A DNA stretch of 64,000 bases from NCBI GenBank assembly GCA_964479445.1, contig CAYZMH010000005.1, forward strand, positions 1-64,000, written 5' to 3'. The translations under genes and the position numbers were made by a program. The notes under the pieces are model-generated. The model did no database searches and was not told where the DNA came from. It saw nothing but the letters and a program-made list of their open reading frames with translations. This DNA is from CAYZMH01 sp964479445 (GTDB taxonomy: Bacteria; Bacteroidota; Bacteroidia; Bacteroidales; GCA-2748055). Positions 15,996-24,721 of the stretch are shown here, piece after piece (the stretch's first letter is position 1; each line of letters opens with the position of its first letter).

Positions 15996-16280
15996 ATGGA
16001 AGTGATGACGACAGGGAGCATATTATTCATAAGCGGACAGGAGATCATCATTGTCCTCCTCATTGCTTTGCTGTTGTTTGGATCCAAGGAGATCCCCAGG
16101 ATCGCCAAGGTATTCGGACAGGGCATGAAAGAGTTTCGTCGTGCAACCGATGATATTAAGCGTGAGTTCGAAGACAGCTCCTCCGAGGTGGTCAAAGATT
16201 TCAAGGATATCAAGGATGACCTTTCCAAGGACGCCGACGAGGTAGTAGACAATATCAATAAAAACCTGGATTCAGATTAA
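15996..16280 (+). CDS. tatA: Sec-independent translocase TatA/TatB-type protein
   Basis: A 94-residue single-span protein. Residues 10-30 form the membrane helix (EIIIVLLIALLLFGSKEIPR), with the FGxxxxP hinge of TatA/TatB/TatE. An amphipathic, charged helix follows, with the family FG..M.EFRRA pattern, and then an acidic tail. In the twin-arginine system such proteins oligomerise to move folded proteins across the inner membrane. The ATG at 15996 is preferred because a promoter element overlaps the upstream GTG; the ATG at 16005 is also possible. TatC is not in the window. The gene is followed 15 bases later by the antiporter and LolD-like genes, probably one operon. Confidence 0.85.
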   Translation: MEVMTTGSILFISGQEIIIVLLIALLLFGSKEIPRIAKVFGQGMKEFRRATDDIKREFEDSSSEVVKDFKDIKDDLSKDADEVVDNINKNLDSD

Positions 16281-16295
16281 CCCATCTTTCCCTCT

Positions 16296-17243
16296 ATGGA
16301 TTCCAGCGTGGTCTTTTTATTTCTCGGGTTAATCATTCTGTTGATAAGCGGCAAATACCTGGTGGACAGCAGTGTGGTTATTGCCCGGCTCTTCAGGATC
16401 CCAACCATCATTATTGGTCTGACCATTGTAGCTTTCGGTACTTCAGCCCCCGAATTGCTGGTGAGTGTGCAGGCGGCTGTTCAGGGTCACCCCGACATTG
16501 CCATGGGGAATGTGATCGGGAGCAACATCTCCAATATCTTACTGGTACTGGCCGCCACCGCTGTGATCTTCCCGATTATGGTGGAGTCTTCTTTCGTGCG
16601 GAGGGACTGGCCCATACTGGCGGGGATTTCCCTTCTGCTAACGCTCTTTATACTGGACCTGGAGTTGAAGCGCTGGGAAGGATTGGTTTTCCTGGGAATT
16701 TTTATCCTGTACATCATCTTTTCCATCCGCCAGGCCCGGAATCCTAGAAATGCCGATAAAGCAGAAATCAATAAACCTGCTATCACCATGAAATGGTGGA
16801 CAGCTGCGATCATTTTCCTGGTATCCTGCGCAGGGTTAAGCTTCGGGGCCGACATCCTGGTGAAAAGTACTTCTGAGATTGCCGGTAAACTGGGAATCAG
16901 TGAACGGGTGATTTCCGTCTCCATGGTAGCACTGGGTACCAGTCTGCCTGAACTTACCACCTCGGTAATCGCAGCCCTGAAGAAAGAGACCAACATATCG
17001 GTGGGCAATATTATCGGGTCCAACATCTTGAATATGATATCGGTGCTGGGGTTAACCGCCGTTATCTCCCCCTTCAGGGTGACATCTGACACGCTCCGGA
17101 TGGATATCCCCTGGATGCTGGGTGCTACCCTGATGTTGTTCCTTTTCATGATCCCTGCCCGAAAGGGCAAGATCAACCGGATTGAAGGAGGAATTATGAT
17201 AGTGGCTTATCTCTTGTACATTTATTTTATCTTTACCGTCTGA
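16296..17243 (+). CDS. Calcium/sodium antiporter (CaCA family, YrbG-like)
   Basis: A 315-residue inner-membrane exchanger of the Ca2+/cation antiporter family, with about ten hydrophobic segments arranged as two inverted halves. The two alpha-repeats are clear: FGTSAPELLVS with GNVIGSNISN in the first half (residues 48-80), and LGTSLPELTTS with GNIIGSNILN in the second (about 213-246). Their Glu residues (GTSAPE, GTSLPE) bind the cations. The protein uses the sodium or proton gradient to export calcium. It lies between the tatA-like and LolD-like genes, with only four bases before the latter. Confidence 0.92.
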   Translation: MDSSVVFLFLGLIILLISGKYLVDSSVVIARLFRIPTIIIGLTIVAFGTSAPELLVSVQAAVQGHPDIAMGNVIGSNISNILLVLAATAVIFPIMVESSFVRRDWPILAGISLLLTLFILDLELKRWEGLVFLGIFILYIIFSIRQARNPRNADKAEINKPAITMKWWTAAIIFLVSCAGLSFGADILVKSTSEIAGKLGISERVISVSMVALGTSLPELTTSVIAALKKETNISVGNIIGSNILNMISVLGLTAVISPFRVTSDTLRMDIPWMLGATLMLFLFMIPARKGKINRIEGGIMIVAYLLYIYFIFTV

Positions 17244-17247
17244 ATCC

Positions 17248-17901
17248 ATGATCAGCGTCAAACATATCAACAAGTCGTACGGCCATCTCCGGGTATTGAA
17301 AGATGTATCGCTGGAGATTGCAGAGGGAGAGGTGGTCTCCATCGTGGGAGCCTCGGGAGCCGGGAAAACAACGCTTTTGCAGATCATGGGCACGTTAAGC
17401 AGGCAGGATAGCGGAAGGATAATAATAAACGGAGCCGATACAGCCTCCTTTAACGGATCACAGCTGTCGCGGTTCCGAAACCGCAACATTGGGTTTGTTT
17501 TCCAGTTTCACCAGTTGCTTCCAGAATTCACGGCACTGGAAAATGTCTGCCTTCCCGGTTTGATCGCCCGGAAAGGTCGTCAGGCCGTGGAGAAGAGGGC
17601 AGAAGAGCTGCTGGATTTCTTAAAGCTGGGTCCGCGGCTTGACCACAAACCCGGTGAATTGTCGGGGGGTGAGCAGCAGCGCGTTGCCATTGCCCGGGCC
17701 CTGATCAATGATCCTGCCGTGGTGTTGGCAGACGAACCCTCGGGCAACCTGGATACCGATAACAAGAAGGAGCTTCACACCCTCTTTTTCACCCTTCGTG
17801 AGCAGTTTAACCAGACGCTGGTGATCGTCACCCATGATACGGAGCTGGCTGGAATGGCTGACCGGAAGATCCAGCTCAAAGACGGATCGGTGGTGGGGTG
17901 A
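17248..17901 (+). CDS. LolD-like ABC transporter ATPase
   Basis: A 217-residue ATP-binding subunit of the MacB/LolD group. Walker A is GASGAGKTT (residues 34-42), the Q-loop follows in FVFQFHQLLPEFTALENV, the signature is LSGGEQQR (138-145), and Walker B is VVLADEPSGNLD (158-169). The family energises FtsX/LolC/E permeases, either for lipoprotein release from the inner membrane or for export of other substrates. No permease is adjacent; the LolC/E-like permease at 826-2073 is a candidate partner. The stop lies seven bases from the convergent TIGR02757 gene. Confidence 0.88.
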   Translation: MISVKHINKSYGHLRVLKDVSLEIAEGEVVSIVGASGAGKTTLLQIMGTLSRQDSGRIIINGADTASFNGSQLSRFRNRNIGFVFQFHQLLPEFTALENVCLPGLIARKGRQAVEKRAEELLDFLKLGPRLDHKPGELSGGEQQRVAIARALINDPAVVLADEPSGNLDTDNKKELHTLFFTLREQFNQTLVIVTHDTELAGMADRKIQLKDGSVVG

Positions 17902-17908
17902 CCACGCC

Positions 17909-18685
17909 TTACCGGTTTCCGATCTCATACATCCCCAGTCCGAACAGTGCAAAGTCATACTTCACCGGGTCATCCCGGTCCATCGAGCGAAGGACCCGGT
18001 CCAGTTCCTGCACGGCTTTTGCATCGTTGTAGGTTCGTTTCAGCAGTCCCAGTTTCCGGGCTACATTTCCCGTGTGCACATCCAGGGGACATGACAGGAT
18101 GGATGGCGGGATGGTTTTCCATATCCCAAAATCCACCCCGCCGCTGTCCCTGCGCACCATCCACCGGAGGAACATATTGATCCTTTTGGCGGCCGAGCCT
18201 TGCAGCGGATCCGGCAGGTGTTTCCGCGACCGGGGCATATGGGGGAGGGTGAGAAACGCTTTTTTAAGTTGGTGGATGGCGGGTTGCAGGGAGGATGGTT
18301 CACGGTACCGGTTGAACATTCCTTCAAGTCCGTTCCCCTCCCTGTATAGAATTTTCAGGGCCGAGATGAAGAAAGCAAGATCCGTTTCGTTGAAGGTACG
18401 ATGGACGAACCCCGCTGCTTTTTCCAGGTGAACCTCCCGGTGGTGCAGGATAAAATCGTATGGGGAGTTACCCATGATCTCCATCATCTTCTGTGCATTT
18501 TTCAGGATGGAGACCCGGTTTCCCCAGGAGATGGTGGCGGTCAGGAAGCCTGCAATCTCAATATCCTCTTTCCGGGAGTAGCGATGGGGGATTTGAACGG
18601 GATCCATCGCAATGAAATCCGGGTGGTTGTATTGCTTCACCTTCTCTTCCAGGAAATCCTTCAGGTCGTCCATTTTCAGTGCCAT
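17909..18685 (-). CDS. TIGR02757 (DUF2400) conserved protein
   Basis: A 258-residue protein of a conserved family with no assigned function. The C-terminal half holds the family landmarks: RWMVRRDSGGVDFGIWK, the PLDVHTGNVARKLGL segment, and a final DDPVKYDFALFGLGM. These suggest an all-helical fold related to helix-hairpin-helix DNA glycosylases; that link is inference. The ATG at 18685 (MALKMDDLKDFLEEK) is chosen because a perfect minus-strand promoter element lies 19 bases upstream. The open frame continues to 18871 but would cross the promoter. The gene is convergent with the LolD-like ATPase. Confidence 0.85.
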   Translation of the reverse strand: MALKMDDLKDFLEEKVKQYNHPDFIAMDPVQIPHRYSRKEDIEIAGFLTATISWGNRVSILKNAQKMMEIMGNSPYDFILHHREVHLEKAAGFVHRTFNETDLAFFISALKILYREGNGLEGMFNRYREPSSLQPAIHQLKKAFLTLPHMPRSRKHLPDPLQGSAAKRINMFLRWMVRRDSGGVDFGIWKTIPPSILSCPLDVHTGNVARKLGLLKRTYNDAKAVQELDRVLRSMDRDDPVKYDFALFGLGMYEIGNR

Positions 18686-18704
18686 TGCAAGGTTGTTATT
18701 GCTG

Positions 18705-18712
18705 CAAAAATA
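18705..18712 (-). promoter_or_regulatory. -7 element for the TIGR02757 gene
   Basis: On the minus strand this reads TATTTTTG, a perfect TAnnTTTG match, ending 19 bases before the ATG at 18685. It decides the start codon of the gene. Confidence 0.6.
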
Positions 18713-18858
18713 CAAATAATGGAAAGAAGTCTGTTTCGCTGATGCCACGACCGGTTCGATGCGGATGAAATTCCCGGACAGTGAGCAGCGGAGAGAGGTG
18801 GGAATGGTTGAGAACGGAACGGTAAAATGTGTAATTTCGGGGGAAAAGAACCGGGAAA

Positions 18859-19578
18859 ATGGCCAATTCATGGTTTCGTTTCAAGCAGTTTGAGATCCGC
18901 CAGGATCGATGTGCTATGAAGGTGGGCACCGATGGTGTCTTGCTGGGAGCCTGGACTCGTGTGGATGATGCTTCGCGGGCCCTTGATGCCGGAAGCGGAA
19001 CCGGGTTGATTGCCCTTATGATGGCCCAGCGGAATCCATGCCTCCGGGTGGATGCCGTGGAGGTTGAACCGGTTTGTGCGGAGCAGGCACGCGAGAATAT
19101 ACAGCAGAGTCCGTTCCGCGTACGCGTAAATGTTCATACCTGCGCTTTCCAGCGGTATGCGGAACAGGAACCGGGCGGCAGGACGGACCTGGTGGTATGC
19201 AATCCACCCTATTTTCATCGTTCTTCGCCGGCATCCACCGGCGAGCGGACGCTGGCACGCCATAATAAGTCACTTCTCCTGGAAGAGCTCTTTGCAGGCA
19301 GTGCATCGTTACTACATCGCGGGGGCAGGCTGGAGATGATCCTGCCCGCGGAGCTTTCTGTGCATACCGGGGAGCTCTCTGCGTTGTACGGGATGTACCT
19401 GCAGCGGATGATGCGGGTATATCCCACCCCGGGGTCGGAGGCCAGGCGCGTGCTGGTTTCGTACGGATTTGAGGAGCGACCGGTTGAGGAGTCGGAGCTG
19501 GTGATTGAGGAATCCGGACGCCACGGATATTCGCGGGAATACGTGGAACTGACGCGTGACTTCTACCTGAAGATGTGA
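18859..19578 (+). CDS. trmN6: tRNA1(Val) adenine-37 N6-methyltransferase (TrmN6)
   Basis: A 239-residue methyltransferase that adds the N6-methyl group to adenosine-37 of tRNA1(Val). The N-terminus FRFKQFEIRQDRCAMKVGTDG is characteristic of the TrmN6/YfiC family. SAM motif I is DAGSGTGL (residues 43-50), and the N6-adenine catalytic motif is NPPYF (115-119). The stop codon abuts the stop of the convergent saccharopine dehydrogenase-like gene: the two TGA codons form the palindrome TGATCA with no spacer. Confidence 0.92.
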   Translation: MANSWFRFKQFEIRQDRCAMKVGTDGVLLGAWTRVDDASRALDAGSGTGLIALMMAQRNPCLRVDAVEVEPVCAEQARENIQQSPFRVRVNVHTCAFQRYAEQEPGGRTDLVVCNPPYFHRSSPASTGERTLARHNKSLLLEELFAGSASLLHRGGRLEMILPAELSVHTGELSALYGMYLQRMMRVYPTPGSEARRVLVSYGFEERPVEESELVIEESGRHGYSREYVELTRDFYLKM

Positions 19579-20934
19579 TCAGAGGCTGCCGACATCACGG
19601 GGTACCTCCACCTCCTCTTCGATGAAGCGGATGTCGTGTTCTTCCAACTCGCTGAGGACCGGGTTGAACACTTCGGGGAAGATGGGGAGCCGGACTCCGG
19701 GGCGCCGGATCTTCTTCTCCAGTATCAGCCTGGCCGTGATCGCCACCGGGAGTCCGACCGTAGCCGCCATGGCGGTGTTATAGCTGTCGAGCCCGATGTA
19801 ACTCAGGGTGGAGTAGATCTTTTTTCGTTTTTCGTTTTCGATGTAATCGAACTGGTGTTGCATCAGGATCATGTCCTTATCGCCCCGATCGAGTCTCCAT
19901 TTCTCTTCCAGGATCTTCTGCAGGATGCGTGCCGGGGTGAGGCCCTCCTGTCCGATCTCCTTCTCTTCGAAGATACCCAGCCACTGCAGTTTTTTCATCA
20001 TATCGGAGTGGATATCGATTTCCAGGTAGCGGGCCAGCTTCTCTTCTACGGGGATATCGACCCGGTAGGCCATGAAGCTGTTGATGAACTGCCGGTAGGT
20101 CATGGTCCCGGTGTGTTCCATCCGGTAGCTGTCGTCGGTGGCCCCCAGTTGTACGAAGATGTCCCAGGCCCTGCAGAACCCGGGTCTTCGGATCGTTCCC
20201 CGGAACATGGTCTCCAGGTTGGAAAGATTGTAGGTTTCGCGGTACCGGAGGGAATCACGGTTGCCGTAAACTTCAAATTCCCCCAGGGTGGGTACCCGGA
20301 TCGTTTCTATGCGCCGGAACAGTTTGTGGTAGGGGATGTATTTAAATTTCCCGTTGTGAAGGAACCGGGCGCCGTCTTTTCCGGCAAGTACCACGTTGCG
20401 GGGGTTCCAGGTGAACTTGTACTGCCATGGGTTGTTCTCGAATCCCGGCGCAACGAGTCCGCCCGTACTCGATTCGAACGCGATCAGGTCGTGTCCCTGG
20501 CTCCGGATGCGATGGATCATCTGCATGGCCGACATATGGTCGATTCCCGGATCCACCCCGCATTCGTTCATGAGCATTACCCCCTTGTGGCGGGCAGGGG
20601 CATCGAGGGCCTTCATCTCCGGGCTTGTATAGGAGGCTGTCACCATATGTTTCTTATGGTGGATGCACTGCCGGGCCACCAGCGGGTGCATACCGGCGGG
20701 CAGCATGGATATCACAATATCGCTTTTCCGGACCTCCGAGGAGAGTGTTTTCTGATCAGTCACATCGAACCGGAAGGCCGATGCATTGGGATGCCCGGCT
20801 GTCTTTTTGACCGCGGTCTCCAGGGAGATGTCGCCCACCCTGACGTGAAGTTTTTGCTCCACCGACCGCTCCAGAAAATAGGTTATCAGGGTGTTGGATG
20901 ACAATCCTGCACCCAGGATCAATACTTTTTTCAT
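19579..20934 (-). CDS. Saccharopine dehydrogenase-like protein
   Basis: A 451-residue NAD(P)-dependent oxidoreductase of the saccharopine dehydrogenase family (Lys9-like). The Rossmann motif is GAGLSSNTL (residues 8-16), followed by VITASYTSPEM-like and NECGVDPGIDHMSAMQMI segments typical of the family. The C-terminal catalytic domain contains the FESSTGGLVAPGFENNPWQYKFTWNPRNV region that marks true saccharopine dehydrogenases rather than homospermidine or carboxynorspermidine enzymes. The expected reaction links saccharopine with glutamate and aminoadipate semialdehyde in lysine metabolism. No other lysine-degradation gene is nearby. A near-consensus minus-strand promoter element lies at about 20962-20969. 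Confidence 0.85.
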   Translation of the reverse strand: MKKVLILGAGLSSNTLITYFLERSVEQKLHVRVGDISLETAVKKTAGHPNASAFRFDVTDQKTLSSEVRKSDIVISMLPAGMHPLVARQCIHHKKHMVTASYTSPEMKALDAPARHKGVMLMNECGVDPGIDHMSAMQMIHRIRSQGHDLIAFESSTGGLVAPGFENNPWQYKFTWNPRNVVLAGKDGARFLHNGKFKYIPYHKLFRRIETIRVPTLGEFEVYGNRDSLRYRETYNLSNLETMFRGTIRRPGFCRAWDIFVQLGATDDSYRMEHTGTMTYRQFINSFMAYRVDIPVEEKLARYLEIDIHSDMMKKLQWLGIFEEKEIGQEGLTPARILQKILEEKWRLDRGDKDMILMQHQFDYIENEKRKKIYSTLSYIGLDSYNTAMAATVGLPVAITARLILEKKIRRPGVRLPIFPEVFNPVLSELEEHDIRFIEEEVEVPRDVGSL

Positions 20935-21022
20935 ACAGAGAACATTGGAATGGAGACATGTTAAAGATACGATCCTGCCGGGAGGATGTCAGCATGAGGC
21001 AATCTCTTGTGCAACATATTTT

Positions 21023-21700
21023 TCAGAGCCGCCATTCGACGGGTGTTTTGTTTTGTCTGACCAGCAGTTCGTTGGTCTTTGAGAAGTGCCTGCACCCGAA
21101 AAATCCGTTGGAGGCGGAGAACGGGGAGGGGTGGGCTGCTTTGAGCACGTGATGGCGGGAGGTATTGATGAGTGCCTCTTTCGCCTGTGCAAAGCGACCC
21201 CAGAGAAGAAAAACGATCCCTTCGCCCTGTTCGGAGGCCACCCGTATAACCTGGTCGGTGAACGGTTCCCACCCCCTGCCCTGGTGGGACCCGGCCTGGT
21301 TGGCTCTTACGGTGAGGGTGGCATTGAGCAGCAGAACACCCTGGCGGGCCCAGGGCTCCAGGTTGCCGTGGCCCGGGATTTCGCACCCCACATCCTGGTT
21401 GAGCTCTTTAAAGATATTAACCAGTGAGGGGGGTGGTTTGATTCCATGCTGCACCGAAAAGCAGAGTCCGTGTGCCTGCCCCCGTCCGTGGTAGGGATCC
21501 TGGCCGATGATTACCACCTTTACCCGGTTGAGCGGTGTGGTATTCAGGGCGTTGAAGATAAGGGGACCGGGGGGGTAAACCGTGTGGGCCTGTTTCTCTT
21601 CCAACAGGAAGGTTTTGAGGTTGCGGAAGGAATCGGACTGGAAAGCGTCCCGGAGCGCCTCTTTCCATCCGGTTTCCAGCCGGGGATCGATGGTTTCCAT
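21023..21700 (-). CDS. ung: Uracil-DNA glycosylase
   Basis: A 225-residue family 1 uracil-DNA glycosylase, which removes uracil from DNA at the first step of base-excision repair. The catalytic water-activating motif is GQDPYHG (residues 66-72; Asp68). The uracil-binding and minor-groove loop is HPSPFSA (190-196), with the catalytic His190. FSVQHGIKPPPSL and LLLNATLTV are further family signatures. Length and order of motifs are normal. It is transcribed with or just upstream of the saccharopine dehydrogenase-like gene, with an 88-base gap. Confidence 0.96.
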   Translation of the reverse strand: METIDPRLETGWKEALRDAFQSDSFRNLKTFLLEEKQAHTVYPPGPLIFNALNTTPLNRVKVVIIGQDPYHGRGQAHGLCFSVQHGIKPPPSLVNIFKELNQDVGCEIPGHGNLEPWARQGVLLLNATLTVRANQAGSHQGRGWEPFTDQVIRVASEQGEGIVFLLWGRFAQAKEALINTSRHHVLKAAHPSPFSASNGFFGCRHFSKTNELLVRQNKTPVEWRL

Positions 21701-21809
21701 GGCATGAAATTATTAAAATCCGGCGGCATTATCAAGGAGCAGGGAGGTGGTTGACGGGATCGGGGGATTTACGTTGTATTTCCACCAGTTGGAACAGTTT
21801 GAGTGGGCA

Positions 21810-21910
21810 GTTAAGTTCAATGGTCGATTGTTGTTAGGTTTCATGCGGAGAAACCAACAGGGTGCACCCAGGTGAGTGAAGTTCGATGGTGGATTGTTGG
21901 TAAGTTTCAT
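21810..21910. repeat. Imperfect 35-bp direct repeat
   Basis: Copies at 21810-21844 and 21876-21910 match at 30 of 35 positions and are spaced 66 bases apart (GTTAAGTTCAATGGTCGATT versus GTGAAGTTCGATGGTGGATT at their starts). They end about 20 bases before the promoter element of the next operon. A regulatory role or a small duplication are both possible. Confidence 0.6.
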
Positions 21911-21932
21911 GGTGAACAAGGAAGTAATTTTC

Positions 21933-21940
21933 TATTTTTG
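21933..21940 (+). promoter_or_regulatory. -7 element for the 22-28 kb envelope operon
   Basis: TATTTTTG matches TAnnTTTG and ends 18 bases before the ATG at 21959. It favours that ATG over an in-frame start at 21872, which would precede the promoter. Confidence 0.6.
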
Positions 21941-21958
21941 AGTATAAACAGGATCTCT

Positions 21959-24718
21959 ATGCTCAGGAAGATACTTATAGGTAGCGCAATGGCAGTGGTA
22001 TTTCTGGGGCTCGTCTTTCTCTATTTTTTCTACAGGAATGACACCCTGGAGCCGGCGCGTGTAGCGGAGGCAGTGCCAGAGGATGCGGTGATTTTCGCCC
22101 ATAAGATCGATTACACTTACTTTACGGGTGATTTCAGGAGGGAGAACCAGTTTTGGATAGAGCTTACGCGGAACAGTGATCTTGCGCGTGCCGATTCACT
22201 GATACAGCAGTTGAGCACCTCGCTCAATGGTTCACCGCTCCTGCTGGAGATACTGGAAGATAAGCGACTCAGCCTGTCACTTCATCTGCTGGGCAAAGAT
22301 AAACTGATGCCTATGTTCTACCTGCGCCTGGAAGAGGGTATGGATGAACGGGATTTCCGCGGGATCATCGGGGGGATCCTGGAGAAAGAGGATCTGGTGA
22401 ATGAACGGAAATATGAGGCCGAGACTCTTTACGATGTGTCGCTGCACGGTGACCGGTCTGTGGATGCATTTACCTATGCCATCGTGAAAGGGGTGTGTAT
22501 TCTGAGTCCCTCCTCGTTGCTCGTGGAATCCTCCATCCGCAGTCTGAACGCCGGCGGCAATATACTCCAGGAACCGGGGTTCCGGAGCGTTCATGAAACA
22601 GCTGGTCGTTACGTCCATGCCAATGTATACCTCAATTACCAGGTACTGGACCGGTTGCTCGTTCCGTTTACACATAATCGTCACCGGGATAAGCTTCAAA
22701 GATTAACCCGCACTGCATCCTGGAGTGAACTGGATGCCGATTTCAAGGAAGATGCCCTGGTTTTTAACGGGATGACCAGGGCCGGGGATTCGATGCCCAC
22801 CTGGCTGGGGATTTTGGACGGACAATCGGCGGTTCGCCTGGAGAGTCCCTCCTTTATGCCTTCGGGAACCGCCTGGTTTATGAGCCTGGGAATCAGTGAG
22901 CCGGAACGTCTTTTGACCCGGTACAGGGAGTTTTTGGGAAGCAACGAGCGGGAAGATGATTTCGAGCGGGAAGATGACCGGTTAACGCGATTGTTCGGTT
23001 CGAGTCCGTTAGAGGACATCCTGGAGCTCATGGATGATGAAATTGCCTGGTTTACCGTGGACAACAACTCCGGTGAAGGCATGGATGAAGTGGTGATGGT
23101 GGAGAGCCGCAGCGGGTCGGAGGCCCGGGAGCGACTGGGCGGTTGGATTAAGCAGTATGCTTCGGACCAGGGTGTTCCGGTGTCGCGTTACACCAACGAA
23201 TATGTGCTGGACGAGCAGACGCGATACCCGGTATACAGGCTTGTTGTTCCCCTGTATGAGGGATTCCGTGCCGGAACCCTTTTTCGTTCCTTTTTTGTTT
23301 TTTACGATAATTACATCTATTTCGCCGATTCGAAGGAAGCTCTTTCCCGGGTGATTTACCAGAACGTGCTTCATAAGACCCTGGTCAATACCACCGGTTT
23401 CGGTGAGGTAAACGAGTACCTCTCCTCCCGGTCCAATGTATCGGTATACCTGAGACCTTTTGAGTACCTTCGGTGGAAGAAGGAGGAGCTGCAACCCTCT
23501 TTTTATCGCCAGGCAACGGAGCTGGAAGAGCCGCTGCGCAAGACGGCGGGGGTTCTGATGCAGTTTGTGTCGGAGGATGAGATGTTCTACAGCCACATCA
23601 CCCTGAAGTACAGTTCACGAATCAAGGAGAAGGCGATGACGGTATGGGAGAGCTTGCTGGACTCGGTGGCGGCAAACAAGCCGGCACTGGTGGTGAACCA
23701 CTATACACAGGAGAAGGAGATCCTTGTGCAGGATAAAGCCCATCATCTCTACCTGATCAACAGTACGGGCCGGGTCCTCTGGAAGCATCCCCTTAAAGAG
23801 CCGGTAATGGGAGAGATCTACCAGGTTGATTATTACGACAACGGGAAATTGCAATACCTGTTCAATACCGGAAGCGAGCTGCATTTGCTCGACCGGAACG
23901 GGAATTACGTGGAGCGTTATCCCATCCGTTTTCGTTCCCGTGCAACCAATTCCATAGCTTTGTTTGACTATGATAACAGGGGAGAGCACCGGATTTTTGT
24001 GGCGTGTGAAGACCGGAATATCTATCTGTATGACCTGGGGGGCAATCTTGTCACCGGGTGGAAATTCCGCGGATCAGAAGGAATTGTTACAAAACCGGTA
24101 CAGCATTTCCGTGCAGGGGAGAAGGATTATATCGTCTTTTCCGATCCGATCCGGCCCTACATCCTGAACCGGCGGGGAAGGGAGCGGGTGGAACCCGACC
24201 GGATCTTCCCGGTTTCAAGGAACAATGTCTTTTACCTGGATATGAATGTAAAAGAGGATCATCCGAGACTGGTTACAACCGACAGCAGCGGCCATGTAAC
24301 CTCCATTGACTTCAACGGGGAGGTTCAGACAATCCTGGACCATGACGCAACCCCCGGCCACTTTTTTCGTATGCAGGATATGGACCATGACGGCACGCCC
24401 GACTATATATTTGCCGACGGTGATGAACTGGAAGTCCTGGATCCGGGGGGTGAGAAACTTTTCAATTACCGGATCAAGAGCGATATCACCATGGAGCCGG
24501 ATATTTACCAGTTTTCGGCGACAGACACGAAGATCGGGATTACCGACCGGGAGCGCAACGAGATACACCTGGTCAATGCCGACGGGACCCTATATGAAGG
24601 GTTCCCCCTGGAGGGGATGACCCGGTTCAGCATCGGCTATTTTGCCGGTTCCGACAGCCGGTTTAACCTGATTGTGGGGAGTGCCAACAGTTTTTTGTAT
24701 AATTATTCAATAGAATAG
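21959..24718 (+). CDS. Large membrane-anchored DUF3352-like protein with propeller-like C-terminus
   Basis: A 919-residue protein of unknown function. A single N-terminal membrane helix (about residues 5-26, KILIGSAMAVVFLGLVFLYF) is followed by a long periplasmic part. Residues about 35-590 resemble the DUF3352 type: repeated alpha/beta segments assessing AVPEDAVIFAHKIDY-like modules. From about 600 to the end there are regularly spaced short strands with W, D and G (for example LYLINSTGRVLWKHP, LHLLDRNGNYVERYP, IYLYDLGGNLVTGWKF, LEVLDPGGEKLFNY), which look like PQQ/WD-type propeller blades. It starts an operon with a lipoprotein gene four bases later and a DUF5723 gene. An envelope scaffold or sensor role is inference. 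Confidence 0.75.
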   Translation: MLRKILIGSAMAVVFLGLVFLYFFYRNDTLEPARVAEAVPEDAVIFAHKIDYTYFTGDFRRENQFWIELTRNSDLARADSLIQQLSTSLNGSPLLLEILEDKRLSLSLHLLGKDKLMPMFYLRLEEGMDERDFRGIIGGILEKEDLVNERKYEAETLYDVSLHGDRSVDAFTYAIVKGVCILSPSSLLVESSIRSLNAGGNILQEPGFRSVHETAGRYVHANVYLNYQVLDRLLVPFTHNRHRDKLQRLTRTASWSELDADFKEDALVFNGMTRAGDSMPTWLGILDGQSAVRLESPSFMPSGTAWFMSLGISEPERLLTRYREFLGSNEREDDFEREDDRLTRLFGSSPLEDILELMDDEIAWFTVDNNSGEGMDEVVMVESRSGSEARERLGGWIKQYASDQGVPVSRYTNEYVLDEQTRYPVYRLVVPLYEGFRAGTLFRSFFVFYDNYIYFADSKEALSRVIYQNVLHKTLVNTTGFGEVNEYLSSRSNVSVYLRPFEYLRWKKEELQPSFYRQATELEEPLRKTAGVLMQFVSEDEMFYSHITLKYSSRIKEKAMTVWESLLDSVAANKPALVVNHYTQEKEILVQDKAHHLYLINSTGRVLWKHPLKEPVMGEIYQVDYYDNGKLQYLFNTGSELHLLDRNGNYVERYPIRFRSRATNSIALFDYDNRGEHRIFVACEDRNIYLYDLGGNLVTGWKFRGSEGIVTKPVQHFRAGEKDYIVFSDPIRPYILNRRGRERVEPDRIFPVSRNNVFYLDMNVKEDHPRLVTTDSSGHVTSIDFNGEVQTILDHDATPGHFFRMQDMDHDGTPDYIFADGDELEVLDPGGEKLFNYRIKSDITMEPDIYQFSATDTKIGITDRERNEIHLVNADGTLYEGFPLEGMTRFSIGYFAGSDSRFNLIVGSANSFLYNYSIE

Positions 24719-24721
24719 ATC

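Noticed and set aside
19636..20901. 421-codon frame opposite the saccharopine dehydrogenase gene
   Set aside because: Antisense shadow of a conserved enzyme; the translation has no recognisable fold.
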